Assembly: GCF_002994445.1 (NCBI RefSeq)
Contig: NZ_MRZJ01000001.1
Coordinates: 496,001 to 560,000, forward strand
Reading direction: 5' to 3'
Origin: Staphylococcus simulans
Lineage (GTDB): Bacteria; Bacillota; Bacilli; Staphylococcales; Staphylococcaceae
DNA length: 64,000 nt
Part shown: positions 1 through 9,063 of the stretch, in pieces
Layout of the letters: each line of letters begins with the position of its first letter
How positions within the stretch are numbered: the first letter of the stretch is position 1
Notes under the pieces: generated by a model
Seen by the model: the letters and a program-made list of their open reading frames with translations, nothing else
Database searches by the model: none
What the model was told of the DNA's origin: nothing
Made by a program: the position numbers and the translations under genes

Positions 1-40
1 ATAACTTTAACGACTCATTATTTAGTAAGGAATGATTGAT

Positions 41-901
41 ATGTATTTAACGTTACTGCTCGTTGCAATTATCATCATCTTGGTTATAGCTTTGATTATA
101 TCAAGAGGATTGATGCAGCATCGACTAGACACAGAGATTTATTCAAAGAACCAGCTGGTAAGCAAAGTTAACAGCTTGCGTTCTGAAATCACATCATTAA
201 GAAACCAAATCATTAATGATGGTTCCCAACAACATCACTATGGTGTAAGAAAGGCTAAGCAAGCATTAAAAAATGTCATGCAGAGCTTTAAAGATGAAGG
301 AAAGATTGAATTTTTCCACATTGTTTCAACAGGCAATGTTGCGGTGAAACATCCTTTATTCAACTACTTGCGCACATTTGACTATGTTGTGATTACAAAC
401 AAAGGGTTGTTAAATATCGACGTCAAAAATTGGAAAGAAAAAACATTTTATCATTTCAGTGCAGAACCTGAAAAAGAAATAGATACAAATGTAGAAGATA
501 TCAATCAGATTGTCGGACATTATATTGCAGATCAATATCAAAGCCAGTTCCAATCTACACGTGAAGATATCTACACATTTACTGAAAAAGTCAAAAGTAA
601 TAGTGTGACATTCGATTTCTATGATTACGATCCTTATTTAACAGCAGCGACAAATTCTAAAGAATTAAAAAAAGCCTACGAACAAAACTTCAATAAAAAA
701 ATCTCAAGTGTAGGTCTTGTTTACTTCAATGACGGTTCTGTCAATATCATTGACGGCCCGACTGAAAGACAAAAATATGTCGCAACTGCTACTTCTAAGC
801 ATCACCTTAAAGATGCAATTGAAAGTATCATCGCACAATCTAAGCATGAAATTACAGAGAAAGATAGCGAAATCATTTTAAACTATATAAATCAAAACTA
901 A
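41..901 (+). CDS. Membrane-anchored NERD-domain protein
   Basis: Protein of 286 residues. One hydrophobic segment fills about residues 2-22, followed by a short coiled-coil-like stretch (about 30-60) and a soluble domain. The soluble part contains the pattern 'FDYVVI...GLLNIDVKNWK', which matches the core of NERD (nuclease-related) domains: an early Asp, then a D-x-K pair on a beta strand. NERD domains are thought to be restriction-like nucleases, but activity here is unproven. I chose ATG 41 because AAGGA lies 9 bases upstream; the in-frame ATG at 32 abuts that site. The gene ends at a strong hairpin and converges on the nuclease gene. Function in the cell is unknown; the domain call is by motif only. 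Confidence 0.75.
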   Translation: MYLTLLLVAIIIILVIALIISRGLMQHRLDTEIYSKNQLVSKVNSLRSEITSLRNQIINDGSQQHHYGVRKAKQALKNVMQSFKDEGKIEFFHIVSTGNVAVKHPLFNYLRTFDYVVITNKGLLNIDVKNWKEKTFYHFSAEPEKEIDTNVEDINQIVGHYIADQYQSQFQSTREDIYTFTEKVKSNSVTFDFYDYDPYLTAATNSKELKKAYEQNFNKKISSVGLVYFNDGSVNIIDGPTERQKYVATATSKHHLKDAIESIIAQSKHEITEKDSEIILNYINQN

Positions 902-907
902 TGTTAA

Positions 908-945
908 ATACCCGGCATGCCAAATAAGCATGCCGGGTATTTTTT
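908..945. terminator. Bidirectional intrinsic terminator
   Basis: A perfect 13-bp GC-rich stem (908-920 with 928-940) is followed by T on the plus strand and preceded by A on the other side. It sits between two convergent genes and can serve both. Confidence 0.9.
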
Positions 946-1477
946 AACTCCAAATATTCAAATGCTGTTGTTTTGCTTGTTGTTCAGCCTTTTTAAAGAC
1001 ATCTCGATATTTACCGTTTGGCGCAAAGTATTTTTCTCGCGCTAATCCTTTTTTAACCAATTCTTCATTAAACATACGGTCTTTATCTAACCAAACATAT
1101 GCTAAATAACGGCCATATTGATCTTTTGGTTCTTTATCGAACTCTAAATAGACTTTTTGATTATTCAATGTTTGCTTTGTATATTGAGAAGCTTCTTTGC
1201 CATATGGCTGAACAGGCGTATTTGGTTTGACAGTTTCAGGTGTATCCATTCCTATCATACGCACTTTAATTTCTTTATTATCTTTATCTGTTGCGATGAA
1301 AGTGTCGCCGTCAATGACTCTTTTCACTTGAACTGCTTCTTTATCACCCATTGACGTGGATGCACTTTGACTGCCGCTTTGTTTGAATGGTCCTGAATGA
1401 TTAAAATATTGGAACCCTATTACTACTAATGCAATCACTGCGACTACAATGATTGTCGACATCGATTTTCGTTTCAA
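944..1477 (-). CDS. nucI: Membrane-anchored thermonuclease (staphylococcal nuclease family)
   Basis: Calcium-dependent SNase-fold endonuclease of 177 residues. It has an N-terminal membrane segment (about 7-24), a short linker and the OB-fold nuclease domain (about 47-177). Family catalytic residues are visible: the DGDT aspartates (56, 58), R73, D78 and E81 in 'RMIGMDTPE', and R123 in 'YGRYLAYVW'. The TTG start at 1477 has AGGTG about 6 bases upstream and gives the length known for S. aureus NucI. A longer reading frame extends to 1678 but would begin upstream of the promoter and overlap the divergent small gene, so I reject it. The hydrophobic N-terminus suggests surface retention rather than release, as known for NucI. 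Confidence 0.92.
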   Translation of the reverse strand: MKRKSMSTIIVVAVIALVVIGFQYFNHSGPFKQSGSQSASTSMGDKEAVQVKRVIDGDTFIATDKDNKEIKVRMIGMDTPETVKPNTPVQPYGKEASQYTKQTLNNQKVYLEFDKEPKDQYGRYLAYVWLDKDRMFNEELVKKGLAREKYFAPNGKYRDVFKKAEQQAKQQHLNIWS

Positions 1478-1513
1478 AAATTTCACCTGCTTTAAAAATT
1501 TGTTCACCGGATT

Positions 1514-1543
1514 ATCATACCTATCTTTTATGAATGGCGTCAA
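1514..1543 (-). promoter_or_regulatory. Sigma-A promoter of the nuclease gene
   Basis: On the minus strand TTGACG (1543-1538) and TATGAT (1519-1514) are 18 bases apart. This places the transcript start about 30 bases before the TTG codon at 1477, which supports the short form of the nuclease. Confidence 0.7.
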
Positions 1544-1603
1544 TTCTCTAGATTCAAAAAATTTGATATGATGAAGATAAGGAATAAATTGAGGAGGCAC
1601 GCT

Positions 1604-1798
1604 ATGCAAGCCATTAAAGAAAATATTGTAACAATCATCGCAGTTGCCGTTGCAATTATTGTAGGCTTGATTTTGCAATATGTATACGAATTTCCATTAT
1701 TAGTGACCGCTGTTATCGGTGTGTTCATGGGTATATTCGTCGGTTTTATTTTATTTATTATTCAGCAGAATCGAGAAAAACATAATAAGAAAAAGTAA
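1604..1798 (+). CDS. Small two-segment membrane protein, unknown function
   Basis: 64 residues with two hydrophobic stretches (about 7-22 and 29-53) and a basic, polar C-terminus ending in lysines. It looks like an integral membrane hairpin protein. ATG 1604 is preceded by GAGGAGG at ideal spacing; an in-frame ATG further upstream has no comparable site. It is divergent from the nuclease gene and shares its short intergenic region. It resembles small conserved staphylococcal membrane proteins but I recognise no named family. Confidence 0.8.
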   Translation: MQAIKENIVTIIAVAVAIIVGLILQYVYEFPLLVTAVIGVFMGIFVGFILFIIQQNREKHNKKK

Positions 1799-1804
1799 TA
1801 TAAA

Positions 1805-1839
1805 ATACCCTCGGAAAAGTACATCGCTTCCGAGGGTAT
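1805..1839. terminator. Bidirectional intrinsic terminator
   Basis: A 12-bp perfect stem (1805-1816 with 1828-1839) lies between the convergent small membrane protein and cardiolipin synthase genes. Confidence 0.85.
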
Positions 1840-1848
1840 TGTTCTTCA

Positions 1849-3327
1849 TTATAAAATCGGTGTGATTAATTTAGAGAAGCCTTCTTTCATCTTAATCCAA
1901 AATGAACGTTCTTCATAACGTGCTGCCGTCAATTGTGTCGACAAGGTCACATCATGCTCGAAAGCTTTGCGCAATTGAACCGCTATATCTTCATTATACA
2001 TAAACGCATTAATTTCAAAATTCAATTCAAAACTTCTAAAGTCCATATTCGCTGATCCAACACTCGCAACTTGATCATCAACGACCATCATTTTCGAATG
2101 AATGAATCCATTGTTATACATATAAATTTTAACACCTGAATCAATCAATTCAGCCGCATGATAAAATGTAGCCCAATAAACAAACGGATGATCCGGCATA
2201 TCCGGAATCATTAAATGCACATCCACACCAGAGTTTGCGGCCATTTTCAGTGCATTAATGTATGAATTATCCGGTATGAAATAAGGACTTTGCATGTAAA
2301 TAGATTTTTCAGCAGAATTGATCATTTTCGTATAGCCGAATTCTATTTCATGCCAATTATCATCTGGACCGCTAGAAGCAATCTGCATTGCAACATCTCC
2401 GCTTTCTTCTTTAACCGGGAAGTACTCTGGTAAATATTCAAGACGCTTCCTTTTAGATTGAGAATTCCAATCCAGCATAAAACGAAGCTGCAGTGCATCT
2501 ACGGCTTTCCCTACGACTCTGACATGCGTATCTCTCCAGTAGCCGAACTTCTTATTCAAGCCGAGATAGTCATCGCCGACATTAAAGCCTCCGACATAAC
2601 CGATTTGCCCATCAATGACCACAATTTTTCTGTGATTGCGGTTATTAATTCTGAAATTGACTAACGGCAATTTATTCGCAAAGAAAGCTTCTACTTGTCC
2701 GCCTAATGATCTGAAACGCTTAAATTGTCTCATTGTCAGTTTCTTCGAACCGATATCATCATACAGCAGCAACACTTCCACACCTGCTTCTAGTCTTTCT
2801 TCCAGTGCATCAATAATACGGTGTCCTAATCCATCTAGTTCAAATACATAGTATTCTAAATGAATGTGGTGTTTAGCTTGTCGAATATCTTCAATCATCT
2901 TGTCATATAACTCATGACCATCTACGAAGATATCTGCATCATTGCCATCTGTTAAAAATGCTGGTTGTCTTGTTAAAAGCATATTAACTAAATCATGATG
3001 TTGATTCACCACTGGATTCTCACTTTGTATTTTACCTTCTTGTACTTGATAACGTTGTTCATTAATAATGTCGTCAAATTGTTCAATATCTTTACGATAA
3101 TGTTTATACAGCTTGCGTTTTGAAACACCTCTTCCAAAGAAAATATATAAGAAGAAGCCTAAAACCGGTGCGATAAACAAAATAAATAACCAAGCCCAAG
3201 TAGAACTTGTAGACCTATCTTTGATAAAGATGATATTGAAAGCAACTATCAAATTCAAAATCGTAAATAAGATAAAGATACCAATCAAAATATCACCTAA
3301 TAACCCAGGTATATAAAAGGCAATCAT
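1849..3327 (-). CDS. cls1: Cardiolipin synthase
   Basis: Phospholipase-D superfamily enzyme that joins two phosphatidylglycerols to make cardiolipin and glycerol at the membrane. 492 residues: two N-terminal membrane segments (about 5-35 and 43-63), then two PLD domains. Both HxKxxxxD motifs are intact: H232/K234/D239 in 'NHRKIVVIDG' and H410/K412/D417 in 'HSKMMVVDD'. ATG 3327 is preceded by AGGAG at 8 bases and gives the usual family length (S. aureus Cls1 about 493), whereas the frame extends upstream to 3396 without a ribosome site. Its place near glnA resembles S. aureus cls1 rather than cls2. Confidence 0.93.
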   Translation of the reverse strand: MIAFYIPGLLGDILIGIFILFTILNLIVAFNIIFIKDRSTSSTWAWLFILFIAPVLGFFLYIFFGRGVSKRKLYKHYRKDIEQFDDIINEQRYQVQEGKIQSENPVVNQHHDLVNMLLTRQPAFLTDGNDADIFVDGHELYDKMIEDIRQAKHHIHLEYYVFELDGLGHRIIDALEERLEAGVEVLLLYDDIGSKKLTMRQFKRFRSLGGQVEAFFANKLPLVNFRINNRNHRKIVVIDGQIGYVGGFNVGDDYLGLNKKFGYWRDTHVRVVGKAVDALQLRFMLDWNSQSKRKRLEYLPEYFPVKEESGDVAMQIASSGPDDNWHEIEFGYTKMINSAEKSIYMQSPYFIPDNSYINALKMAANSGVDVHLMIPDMPDHPFVYWATFYHAAELIDSGVKIYMYNNGFIHSKMMVVDDQVASVGSANMDFRSFELNFEINAFMYNEDIAVQLRKAFEHDVTLSTQLTAARYEERSFWIKMKEGFSKLITPIL

Positions 3328-3573
3328 TTTCTCAACTCCTAACACTATGCCTGATTCTAACATGATAATCGACGTTAACATATAAGCTCGAATCATTTTA
3401 CATAAAGTTTTAATATTAAACTATTTTATCATTAATGAACGTACTATGAACAATGAAAGAATCACTTATTCTTCAAAGAGTGAATATGCTAAACAGATGT
3501 ATCACCTGAAATTCTTGCACATAGCTTCACTAAAATGACTACTGTTCATTTTTCAAAATACCTGAACTTAAAT

Positions 3574-3599
3574 GTTTATGTCTCACTCAATATAGGTAT
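3574..3599 (+). promoter_or_regulatory. Candidate sigma-B promoter for the 119-residue protein
   Basis: GTTTAT, 14 bases, AGGTAT resembles the staphylococcal sigma-B consensus (GTTTAA, 12-15 bases, GGGTAT). It lies 25 bases before the start codon at 3625. One mismatch per hexamer keeps this tentative. The rest of the 3328-3624 gap shows nothing else clear. Confidence 0.45.
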
Positions 3600-3624
3600 T
3601 ACTTTTATTAAGGAGTGGTGATAA

Positions 3625-3984
3625 ATGCCAAACAAACAAAAAGTTAAAAGCTATTTGAATGAAAAAGTAGAATTTATCAATGAAACTTTTGATGATGTGT
3701 ATCAGAACACAATCAACCCGAATCATAAAGATATTTCAAAACCACAAATCATTTTATTAAACGAAATTTTTGCGACATTAGAATCTGTAGATAGTTTTGT
3801 ATCTACACACGATGATGTCGAAACTTTAGAATTTAAATCTTATGCACGCGAAACACGCAAATTTTATGATGAGCTTGCGAAGTTGGCAAGCGGAGAAAGC
3901 AAAGACACTTCTCATTTAGCAGAAGAATATGAAAAGTACCTTTCTAAATACGAAGATGTTGTCTCAAAAATCAGCCAACTATAA
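3625..3984 (+). CDS. Hypothetical soluble helical protein
   Basis: 119 residues, acidic and predicted mostly helical, with no signal peptide or membrane segment. AAGGAG sits about 8 bases before ATG 3625. It is a single-gene unit between cls1 and glnR. I do not recognise the family. The candidate sigma-B promoter just upstream suggests a stress-related role, but that is inference. Confidence 0.75.
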   Translation: MPNKQKVKSYLNEKVEFINETFDDVYQNTINPNHKDISKPQIILLNEIFATLESVDSFVSTHDDVETLEFKSYARETRKFYDELAKLASGESKDTSHLAEEYEKYLSKYEDVVSKISQL

Positions 3985-4002
3985 TAAAGCAAGATTATCC
4001 GA

Positions 4003-4030
4003 AGCGGCGAAGGTTTTGGCTTTCGCCGCT
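4003..4030 (+). terminator. Possible intrinsic terminator
   Basis: A 9-bp GC-rich stem (4003-4011 with 4022-4030) follows the 119-residue gene, but the T-run is poor. Confidence 0.45.
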
Positions 4031-4151
4031 ACTTTAATGATTCAAATCGGAACGAAAATTTGAACTTTTTTTGAAATGTTCGTGTTTAACTTAATCAAAA
4101 ACATTTCAAAACATGCTTCAAACCCTTACTAGCACTAGGTTTAACGGCTAA

Positions 4152-4202
4152 TGTCAGAAAACCTGACATATTTTTGTAATTTCGTCTTATTTATGCTAAA
4201 TT
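4152..4202 (+). promoter_or_regulatory. GlnR/TnrA box and sigma-A promoter of glnRA
   Basis: TGTCAGAAAACCTGACA at 4152-4168 is an exact match to the GlnR/TnrA consensus TGTNA-N7-TNACA. Directly after it come TTGTAA (4174-4179), 17 bases and TAAATT (4197-4202). A degraded second half-repeat (TGTAA...TTA, 4175-4191) overlaps the -35, as in the two-box arrangement of Bacillus glnRA. This predicts repression of glnRA by GlnR with glutamine excess. Confidence 0.85.
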
Positions 4203-4235
4203 AATTACAAGTTCAAAAATAGAGGTGATGGATGA

Positions 4236-4601
4236 ATGTCTAATGATGCAATACGCAGAAACATGGCCGTCTTCTCTATGAGTGTCGTAAATCAATTGAC
4301 TGAGCTAACACCAAGACAGGTACGGTATTACGAATCACATGGACTCGTTAAACCAGAGAGAACACCCGGTAACAAAAGAATGTTTTCAATGAATGATTTA
4401 GATCGCCTGTTAGAAATCAAACACCTTTTAGAAAAAGGGTTTAACCTTAAAGCAATCAAACAAATCATTCATCAAGATGAGCAGCATTTATCTACGGATG
4501 AAAAAGCACTTAGAAAACATGTTATCGTCGAAGCAACACAGAAACCGCAACAAGAAGCTATCCCGATAAATCGAGGCGACCTATCTCGTTTTATCAAATA
4601 A
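4236..4601 (+). CDS. glnR: MerR-family glutamine repressor GlnR
   Basis: 121-residue regulator that represses glnRA when feedback-inhibited glutamine synthetase stimulates its DNA binding. The N-terminal MerR-type winged helix shows 'LTPRQVRYYESHGLVKPERTPGNKR' split over about residues 24-48. The short C-terminus is the segment that responds to glutamine synthetase in this family. ATG 4236 follows AGAGGTGATG. It lies 21 bases upstream of glnA in the classical two-gene operon behind a GlnR box. Confidence 0.95.
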   Translation: MSNDAIRRNMAVFSMSVVNQLTELTPRQVRYYESHGLVKPERTPGNKRMFSMNDLDRLLEIKHLLEKGFNLKAIKQIIHQDEQHLSTDEKALRKHVIVEATQKPQQEAIPINRGDLSRFIK

Positions 4602-4622
4602 TTCACTGGAGGATTTATAAAC

Positions 4623-5963
4623 ATGGCAAAACGTACATTTACAAAAGAAGACATCCGCAGATTTGCTACAGAAGAAAACGTAAGATATTTACGCTTGCAA
4701 TTCACTGACATTTTAGGAACAATCAAAAATGTTGAAGTACCTGTAAGTCAATTAGAAAAAGTATTAGATAATGAAATGATGTTCGACGGATCTTCAATCG
4801 AAGGTTTCGTACGTATTGAAGAATCAGATATGTATTTACACCCTGACTTAGATACTTGGGTTATCTTCCCTTGGACTGCTGGTCAAGGTAAAGTTGCTCG
4901 TTTAATCTGTGACGTATACGGTACTGACGGCAAACCATTCGCTGGTGATCCTCGTACTAACTTAAAACGTGTATTAAAAGAAATGGAAGAATTAGGCTTC
5001 ACTGATTTCAACCTAGGACCTGAACCAGAATTCTTCTTATTCAAATTAGATGAAAAAGGCGAACCAACACTAGAATTAAATGATCACGGCGGTTACTTTG
5101 ACTTAGCACCAACTGACTTAGGTGAAAATTGCCGTCGTGATATCGTATTAGAATTAGAAGACATGGGCTTTGACATTGAAGCCAGCCACCACGAAGTAGC
5201 ACCTGGCCAACATGAAATCGACTTTAAATACGCTGATGCAATCACTGCTTGTGATAACATCCAAACATTTAAATTAGTAGTTAAAACAATCGCTCGTAAA
5301 CATAACTTGCATGCGACATTTATGCCGAAACCATTATTCGGTGTAAACGGAAGCGGTATGCACTTCAACGTTTCTTTATTCAAAGGTAAAGAAAATGCAT
5401 TCTTCGATCCTAATGGTCAAGATCAAATGACTGAAGAAGCATACCAATTCATCGCAGGTATTCTTAAAAACGCTCGCGGTTTCACAGCTGTCTGCAACCC
5501 GCTTGTTAACTCATACAAACGTTTAGTACCAGGATACGAAGCACCTTGCTACATTGCTTGGAGCGGTAAAAACCGTTCACCATTAGTACGTGTCCCTACT
5601 TCACGCGGTTTATCAACTCGTGTTGAAGTACGTTCAGTTGACCCTGCTGCTAACCCTTACATGGCTTTAGCCGCAATCTTAGAAGCTGGTTTAGACGGTA
5701 TCAAAAACAAACTTAAAGTTACAGAACCTGTTAACCAAAACATCTATGAAATGAACCGTGACCAACGTGAAGCAATCGGTATTGAAGATCTTCCTTCAAC
5801 ACTTTACACAGCTTTAAAAGCAATGCGCGAAAACAAAATTGTTAAAGACGCATTAGGACCTCACATCTATAGCCAATTCATCCACTCTAAATCAATCGAA
5901 TGGGATTACTATAGAACACAAGTTTCTGAATGGGAACGCGAACAATACATGAAATTGTATTAA
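4623..5963 (+). CDS. glnA: Glutamine synthetase, type I
   Basis: Makes glutamine from glutamate, ammonia and ATP; dodecameric cytosolic enzyme. 446 residues, the length of the short Firmicute GSI-alpha form that lacks the adenylylation insertion. Visible signatures are 'FDGSSIEGF' near residue 54, 'GPEPEFFLF' around 130 for metal and glutamate binding, 'NGSGMHFN' around 240, and the arginine-rich '[10 protein letters not shown]' near 318. A strong ribosome site (GGAGGA) precedes ATG 4623. Besides catalysis, the feedback-inhibited enzyme controls GlnR in Firmicutes. A hairpin terminator follows. Confidence 0.97.
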   Translation: MAKRTFTKEDIRRFATEENVRYLRLQFTDILGTIKNVEVPVSQLEKVLDNEMMFDGSSIEGFVRIEESDMYLHPDLDTWVIFPWTAGQGKVARLICDVYGTDGKPFAGDPRTNLKRVLKEMEELGFTDFNLGPEPEFFLFKLDEKGEPTLELNDHGGYFDLAPTDLGENCRRDIVLELEDMGFDIEASHHEVAPGQHEIDFKYADAITACDNIQTFKLVVKTIARKHNLHATFMPKPLFGVNGSGMHFNVSLFKGKENAFFDPNGQDQMTEEAYQFIAGILKNARGFTAVCNPLVNSYKRLVPGYEAPCYIAWSGKNRSPLVRVPTSRGLSTRVEVRSVDPAANPYMALAAILEAGLDGIKNKLKVTEPVNQNIYEMNRDQREAIGIEDLPSTLYTALKAMRENKIVKDALGPHIYSQFIHSKSIEWDYYRTQVSEWEREQYMKLY

Positions 5964-6000
5964 TCTAAGCGCCTAAGGTGCTAAACATTGGGATATTAAA

Positions 6001-6025
6001 AAGAGGCCATGCGGCCTCTTTTTTT
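6001..6025 (+). terminator. Intrinsic terminator of glnRA
   Basis: AAGAGGCC/GGCCTCTT stem (6001-6020) followed by a run of T to 6025. Confidence 0.9.
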
Positions 6026-6099
6026 AATTCCATTTTCTTTTACAATCTCACCTATCTATTTCAAATAGTATTTTACCTCTTTTATCATACATTGCTCTA

Positions 6100-6276
6100 T
6101 TATCTTAATTTCTTGTTCTTTTTAAGTTTGCCGATTTTATAGAATAAATAGCCGATTGATACTACATAAAGTGCTAAGGCACTGTAAAACAAAACTGGAT
6201 TAAGTGCCGTTCTTTTAGAGATAATTGCTAACATGGCTAGACAGATTATAAACAAATACGTTTTATATTTAAGCAT
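6100..6276 (-). CDS. Small membrane protein, 58 residues
   Basis: A 58-codon frame occupies most of the otherwise gene-free 5964-6416 gap. It begins MLKYKTYLFIICL and ends KIGKLKKNKKLR. Two hydrophobic segments (about 6-18 and 29-46) flank a short basic loop, and the tail is strongly basic, so a two-pass membrane topology with a cytosolic tail is likely. GGAG lies about 8 bases before the ATG at 6276. Low-GC codon use is like the neighbours. I do not recognise the family. It could be a chance frame, but the ribosome site, hydrophobic pattern and positive tail argue for a real gene. Confidence 0.6.
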   Translation of the reverse strand: MLKYKTYLFIICLAMLAIISKRTALNPVLFYSALALYVVSIGYLFYKIGKLKKNKKLR

Positions 6277-6370
6277 TCTTCTTCACTCCATACTCTTGTT
6301 GTTATTGATGCTTGTATTCCGCTTCTTTATCTCTATTATAATATGAAATCTAATCGTGCAGTCTCTAAAC

Positions 6371-6403
6371 AAAAAAAACTGACGCTTTTGAATAACGTCA
6401 GTT
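6371..6403 (-). terminator. Intrinsic terminator of the hflX operon
   Basis: Minus-strand stem AACTGACG/CGTCAGTT (6403-6396 with 6384-6377) followed by seven T on that strand, directly after the PLP-enzyme gene. Confidence 0.85.
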
Positions 6404-6416
6404 AAAATTGATTAGA

Positions 6417-7655
6417 TTAAATAAGTCCTTCTTCACTCATTTGTTTCACGGCTCTTGTGACCGCTAATTTCACATGCTCATAAGTTAATCCGCCTTGTAC
6501 ATATGCTTCATAAGGCGGTCTGATAGGACCATCTGCAGAAAGTTCAATCGATGACCCTTGAACAAATGTGCCAGCAGCCATAATGACATCATCTTCATAG
6601 CCAGGCATATAACTAGGTTCTGGACTGAAGTGTGCATTAATAGGCGATGCGGCTTGAATACATTGGCAAAAGCGAATCATCTGTTCTGCAGTATCAAATT
6701 GTACTGTTTGAATTAAATCTGTTCTTTGTGTATCAAAAGCAGGTACTGTATTCATATTCAGCTTAGTTAAGAATAAGCTTGTAAATAAAGCACCTTTCAA
6801 ACTTTGGCTTACGACATGCGGTGCTAAGAAGAAGCCTTGATACATACTCGGCAATTCGTTAAGCGATGCGCCCGCTTCTTTACCGATACCTGGTGCTGTT
6901 AAACGATAACCGCAGCGTTCGATAACATCTGTTCTGCCGACAATATAACCGCCGATACGAGCTAATCCGCCGCCTGGGTTTTTAATCAGCGAACCTGCTG
7001 TTAAATCTGCCCCGACTTCACTTGGTTCTTGATCTTCCACAAACTCGCCGTAACAATTATCCACAAACACAATAACATCCGGATACTGTGCTTTAATAGC
7101 TTCGATTGCTTGTCCGATAGCACTTACCGAAATAGACGGGCGCTGATCATAACCTTTTGAACGCTGAATTGCGACGATTTTAGTTTTATCGCTCATCGCA
7201 TTTATCACTGCATCCGTATCAATCTGCCCTTCTTCTGTCAGGTCTACTTCATTGTAGATAACACCATTTTCTTTCAAACTGCCGATGCCGTTGCCATTCA
7301 CACCAATGACCTCAAGCAGCGTATCATATGGGCTGCCTGTAATATAAAGGAGTTCATCTCCATATTTTAAATTAGCTTGCAGTGCAAGTGTAATTGCGTG
7401 TGTGCCAGATATAATCTGAGGTCTCACCAATGCATCTTCGGTTTTAAAAGTATGCGCATAGATAGCTTCTAAATGGTCGCGGCCAATATCATCATAGCCG
7501 TATCCTGTCGTCCCCTGTAAATCTGACTCAGAGGCTTTGACCGCATGGAAAGCATCTAATACTTTAGCTTGGTTGCGATAAGCACAAGCTTCTATTTCTT
7601 TAAAATAAGGTTGTAATTCTGTTTCTGTTTCTGTAATGATTTGTTCTAAGTTCAT
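6417..7655 (-). CDS. ynbB: PLP-dependent 'aluminium resistance' / methionine gamma-lyase-like protein (YnbB family)
   Basis: 412-residue fold-type-I PLP protein of the family annotated as 'involved in aluminium resistance'. The probable cofactor lysine is in 'GSLIKNPGGG' (about residue 222), the PLP-contacting aspartate in 'VFVDNCYGEF' (about 198), and the phosphate-binding turn near 'ISGTHAI'. The enzymatic reaction is not established for most members; cystathionine or methionine lyase activity is inferred from the fold. The gene follows hflX by 6 bases, so the two are co-transcribed, an association also known in Bacillus (ynbA-ynbB). Confidence 0.85.
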   Translation of the reverse strand: MNLEQIITETETELQPYFKEIEACAYRNQAKVLDAFHAVKASESDLQGTTGYGYDDIGRDHLEAIYAHTFKTEDALVRPQIISGTHAITLALQANLKYGDELLYITGSPYDTLLEVIGVNGNGIGSLKENGVIYNEVDLTEEGQIDTDAVINAMSDKTKIVAIQRSKGYDQRPSISVSAIGQAIEAIKAQYPDVIVFVDNCYGEFVEDQEPSEVGADLTAGSLIKNPGGGLARIGGYIVGRTDVIERCGYRLTAPGIGKEAGASLNELPSMYQGFFLAPHVVSQSLKGALFTSLFLTKLNMNTVPAFDTQRTDLIQTVQFDTAEQMIRFCQCIQAASPINAHFSPEPSYMPGYEDDVIMAAGTFVQGSSIELSADGPIRPPYEAYVQGGLTYEHVKLAVTRAVKQMSEEGLI

Positions 7656-7661
7656 TTATGC

Positions 7662-8918
7662 TTACTTCTCTCCGTTTTCTTCTGCTTTTCTTCTGTACCC
7701 CTCTACATCATAACTTTCTGTTGATTCATTAAATTCTAATGAATGTATCAATGTATGGCGTTTTAAGAAGTACAAGCGATCTGCATCATCTGCAGGTACT
7801 GTTTCTTGATAAGGTTCCATCTGCTTTTCAACTTGCTGAATCAATAAGCGGCGCACTGCTGCTTCATCTTCTTCATTACGTGCTGACACAAAGACGTTCG
7901 GCAGTTGAGACGCAGGTGCTGGACCTTCGCTTAAATCTTTCTTATTGAAAATAACTGCTTGCGGAATTTTATCCATGTCTAAATCACCGATAATACGATT
8001 AACCGTATCATACTGCGTTCTGTAATCTTCATTGCTTGCATCGACAACGTGCAGCAGTAAATCCGCATCTCTTGCTTCTTCGAGTGTAGATTTGAAGGCC
8101 GCAATCAGTGTTGTCGGCAATTTCTGAATGAATCCGACGGTATCTGAAATAATTAAATTATAACCGTCATTAATTTGGATTTGGCGTGTTTTCGGATCTA
8201 AGGTTGCGAATAACAAGTCCTTTTCATATGTGGATTCATCCGCAAGAATATTGAACCATGTTGATTTGCCTGCGTTGGTATAACCTACCAATGCGACTTG
8301 GAAGACATGATTTTGTCTGCGTTTGCTGCGATAACGCTCTCGATGTTCAACTACCGTTTTCAATTGGTGCTTGATTTCATTCATACGACGGCGGATATGA
8401 CGACGGTCTGTCTCAAGTTTCGTTTCACCCGGACCTCTAGTACCGATTCCCCCGCCGAGACGAGATAAGCTTTTACCATGGCCCATTAAGCGCGGCATCA
8501 AGTAATCAAGCTGTGCTAATTCTACTTGAAGCTTACCTTCTTTACTGCTCGCACGCATCGCAAAGATTTCTAATATCAATTGCGTTCTATCAATGATTTT
8601 AACTCCTAAGTTGTCATTTAAGCTTTTAGACTGTGCAGTCGTCAATTCATCGTTGGCTACTACTACATCGACATCATACATTTCGACGTAGTCTTTAATT
8701 TCTTGCAGCTTGCCTTTGCCGACATAGGATTTATCTTCAATACGATCTTTTTGTTGTGTAATTTCGCCCAGCACTTCTAAGCGGCATGTTTCTGCCAATG
8801 CTTTAAGTTCATCCATTGTTGCTCTGAAGTCGAATTCTTTCTCATCGTATGCATCAACACCGATAAGCAAGGCTTTTTCGATTACTTCTTCTGTATCAAA
8901 TATTTTATCTTGAGGCAA
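7662..8918 (-). CDS. hflX: Ribosome-associated GTPase HflX
   Basis: GTPase that binds the large ribosomal subunit and splits or rescues stalled ribosomes under stress. The N-terminal HflX domain carries the glycine-rich 'GGGIGTRGPGETKLETDRR' segment. The G domain follows, with G1 'GYTNAGKST', G3 'DTVGF' and G4 'NKKD'. I place the start at TTG 8918: GGAGG lies 8 bases upstream and the protein then begins with PQDKIFDTEE, as expected for staphylococcal HflX (418 residues). The frame extends 16 codons further upstream without a ribosome site. First gene of a two-gene operon. Confidence 0.93.
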   Translation of the reverse strand: MPQDKIFDTEEVIEKALLIGVDAYDEKEFDFRATMDELKALAETCRLEVLGEITQQKDRIEDKSYVGKGKLQEIKDYVEMYDVDVVVANDELTTAQSKSLNDNLGVKIIDRTQLILEIFAMRASSKEGKLQVELAQLDYLMPRLMGHGKSLSRLGGGIGTRGPGETKLETDRRHIRRRMNEIKHQLKTVVEHRERYRSKRRQNHVFQVALVGYTNAGKSTWFNILADESTYEKDLLFATLDPKTRQIQINDGYNLIISDTVGFIQKLPTTLIAAFKSTLEEARDADLLLHVVDASNEDYRTQYDTVNRIIGDLDMDKIPQAVIFNKKDLSEGPAPASQLPNVFVSARNEEDEAAVRRLLIQQVEKQMEPYQETVPADDADRLYFLKRHTLIHSLEFNESTESYDVEGYRRKAEENGEK

Positions 8919-9063
8919 ATAGGATATCCTCCTTTTAATTGTTTCACTGTTAATTTGAATAATCATTCAATATATGAGTTATCTTCCTCATTTTATCATA
9001 GTGCATAATTAAAGACTATCTAGGCGGAATGTGATAATTTGGATTTAGTGAGGTGAATAAATT

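Noticed and set aside
1478..1678. N-terminal extension of the thermonuclease by 67 codons
   Set aside because: It would start upstream of a good promoter, lacks a ribosome site, and overlaps the divergent small gene; the extra residues look like random translation.
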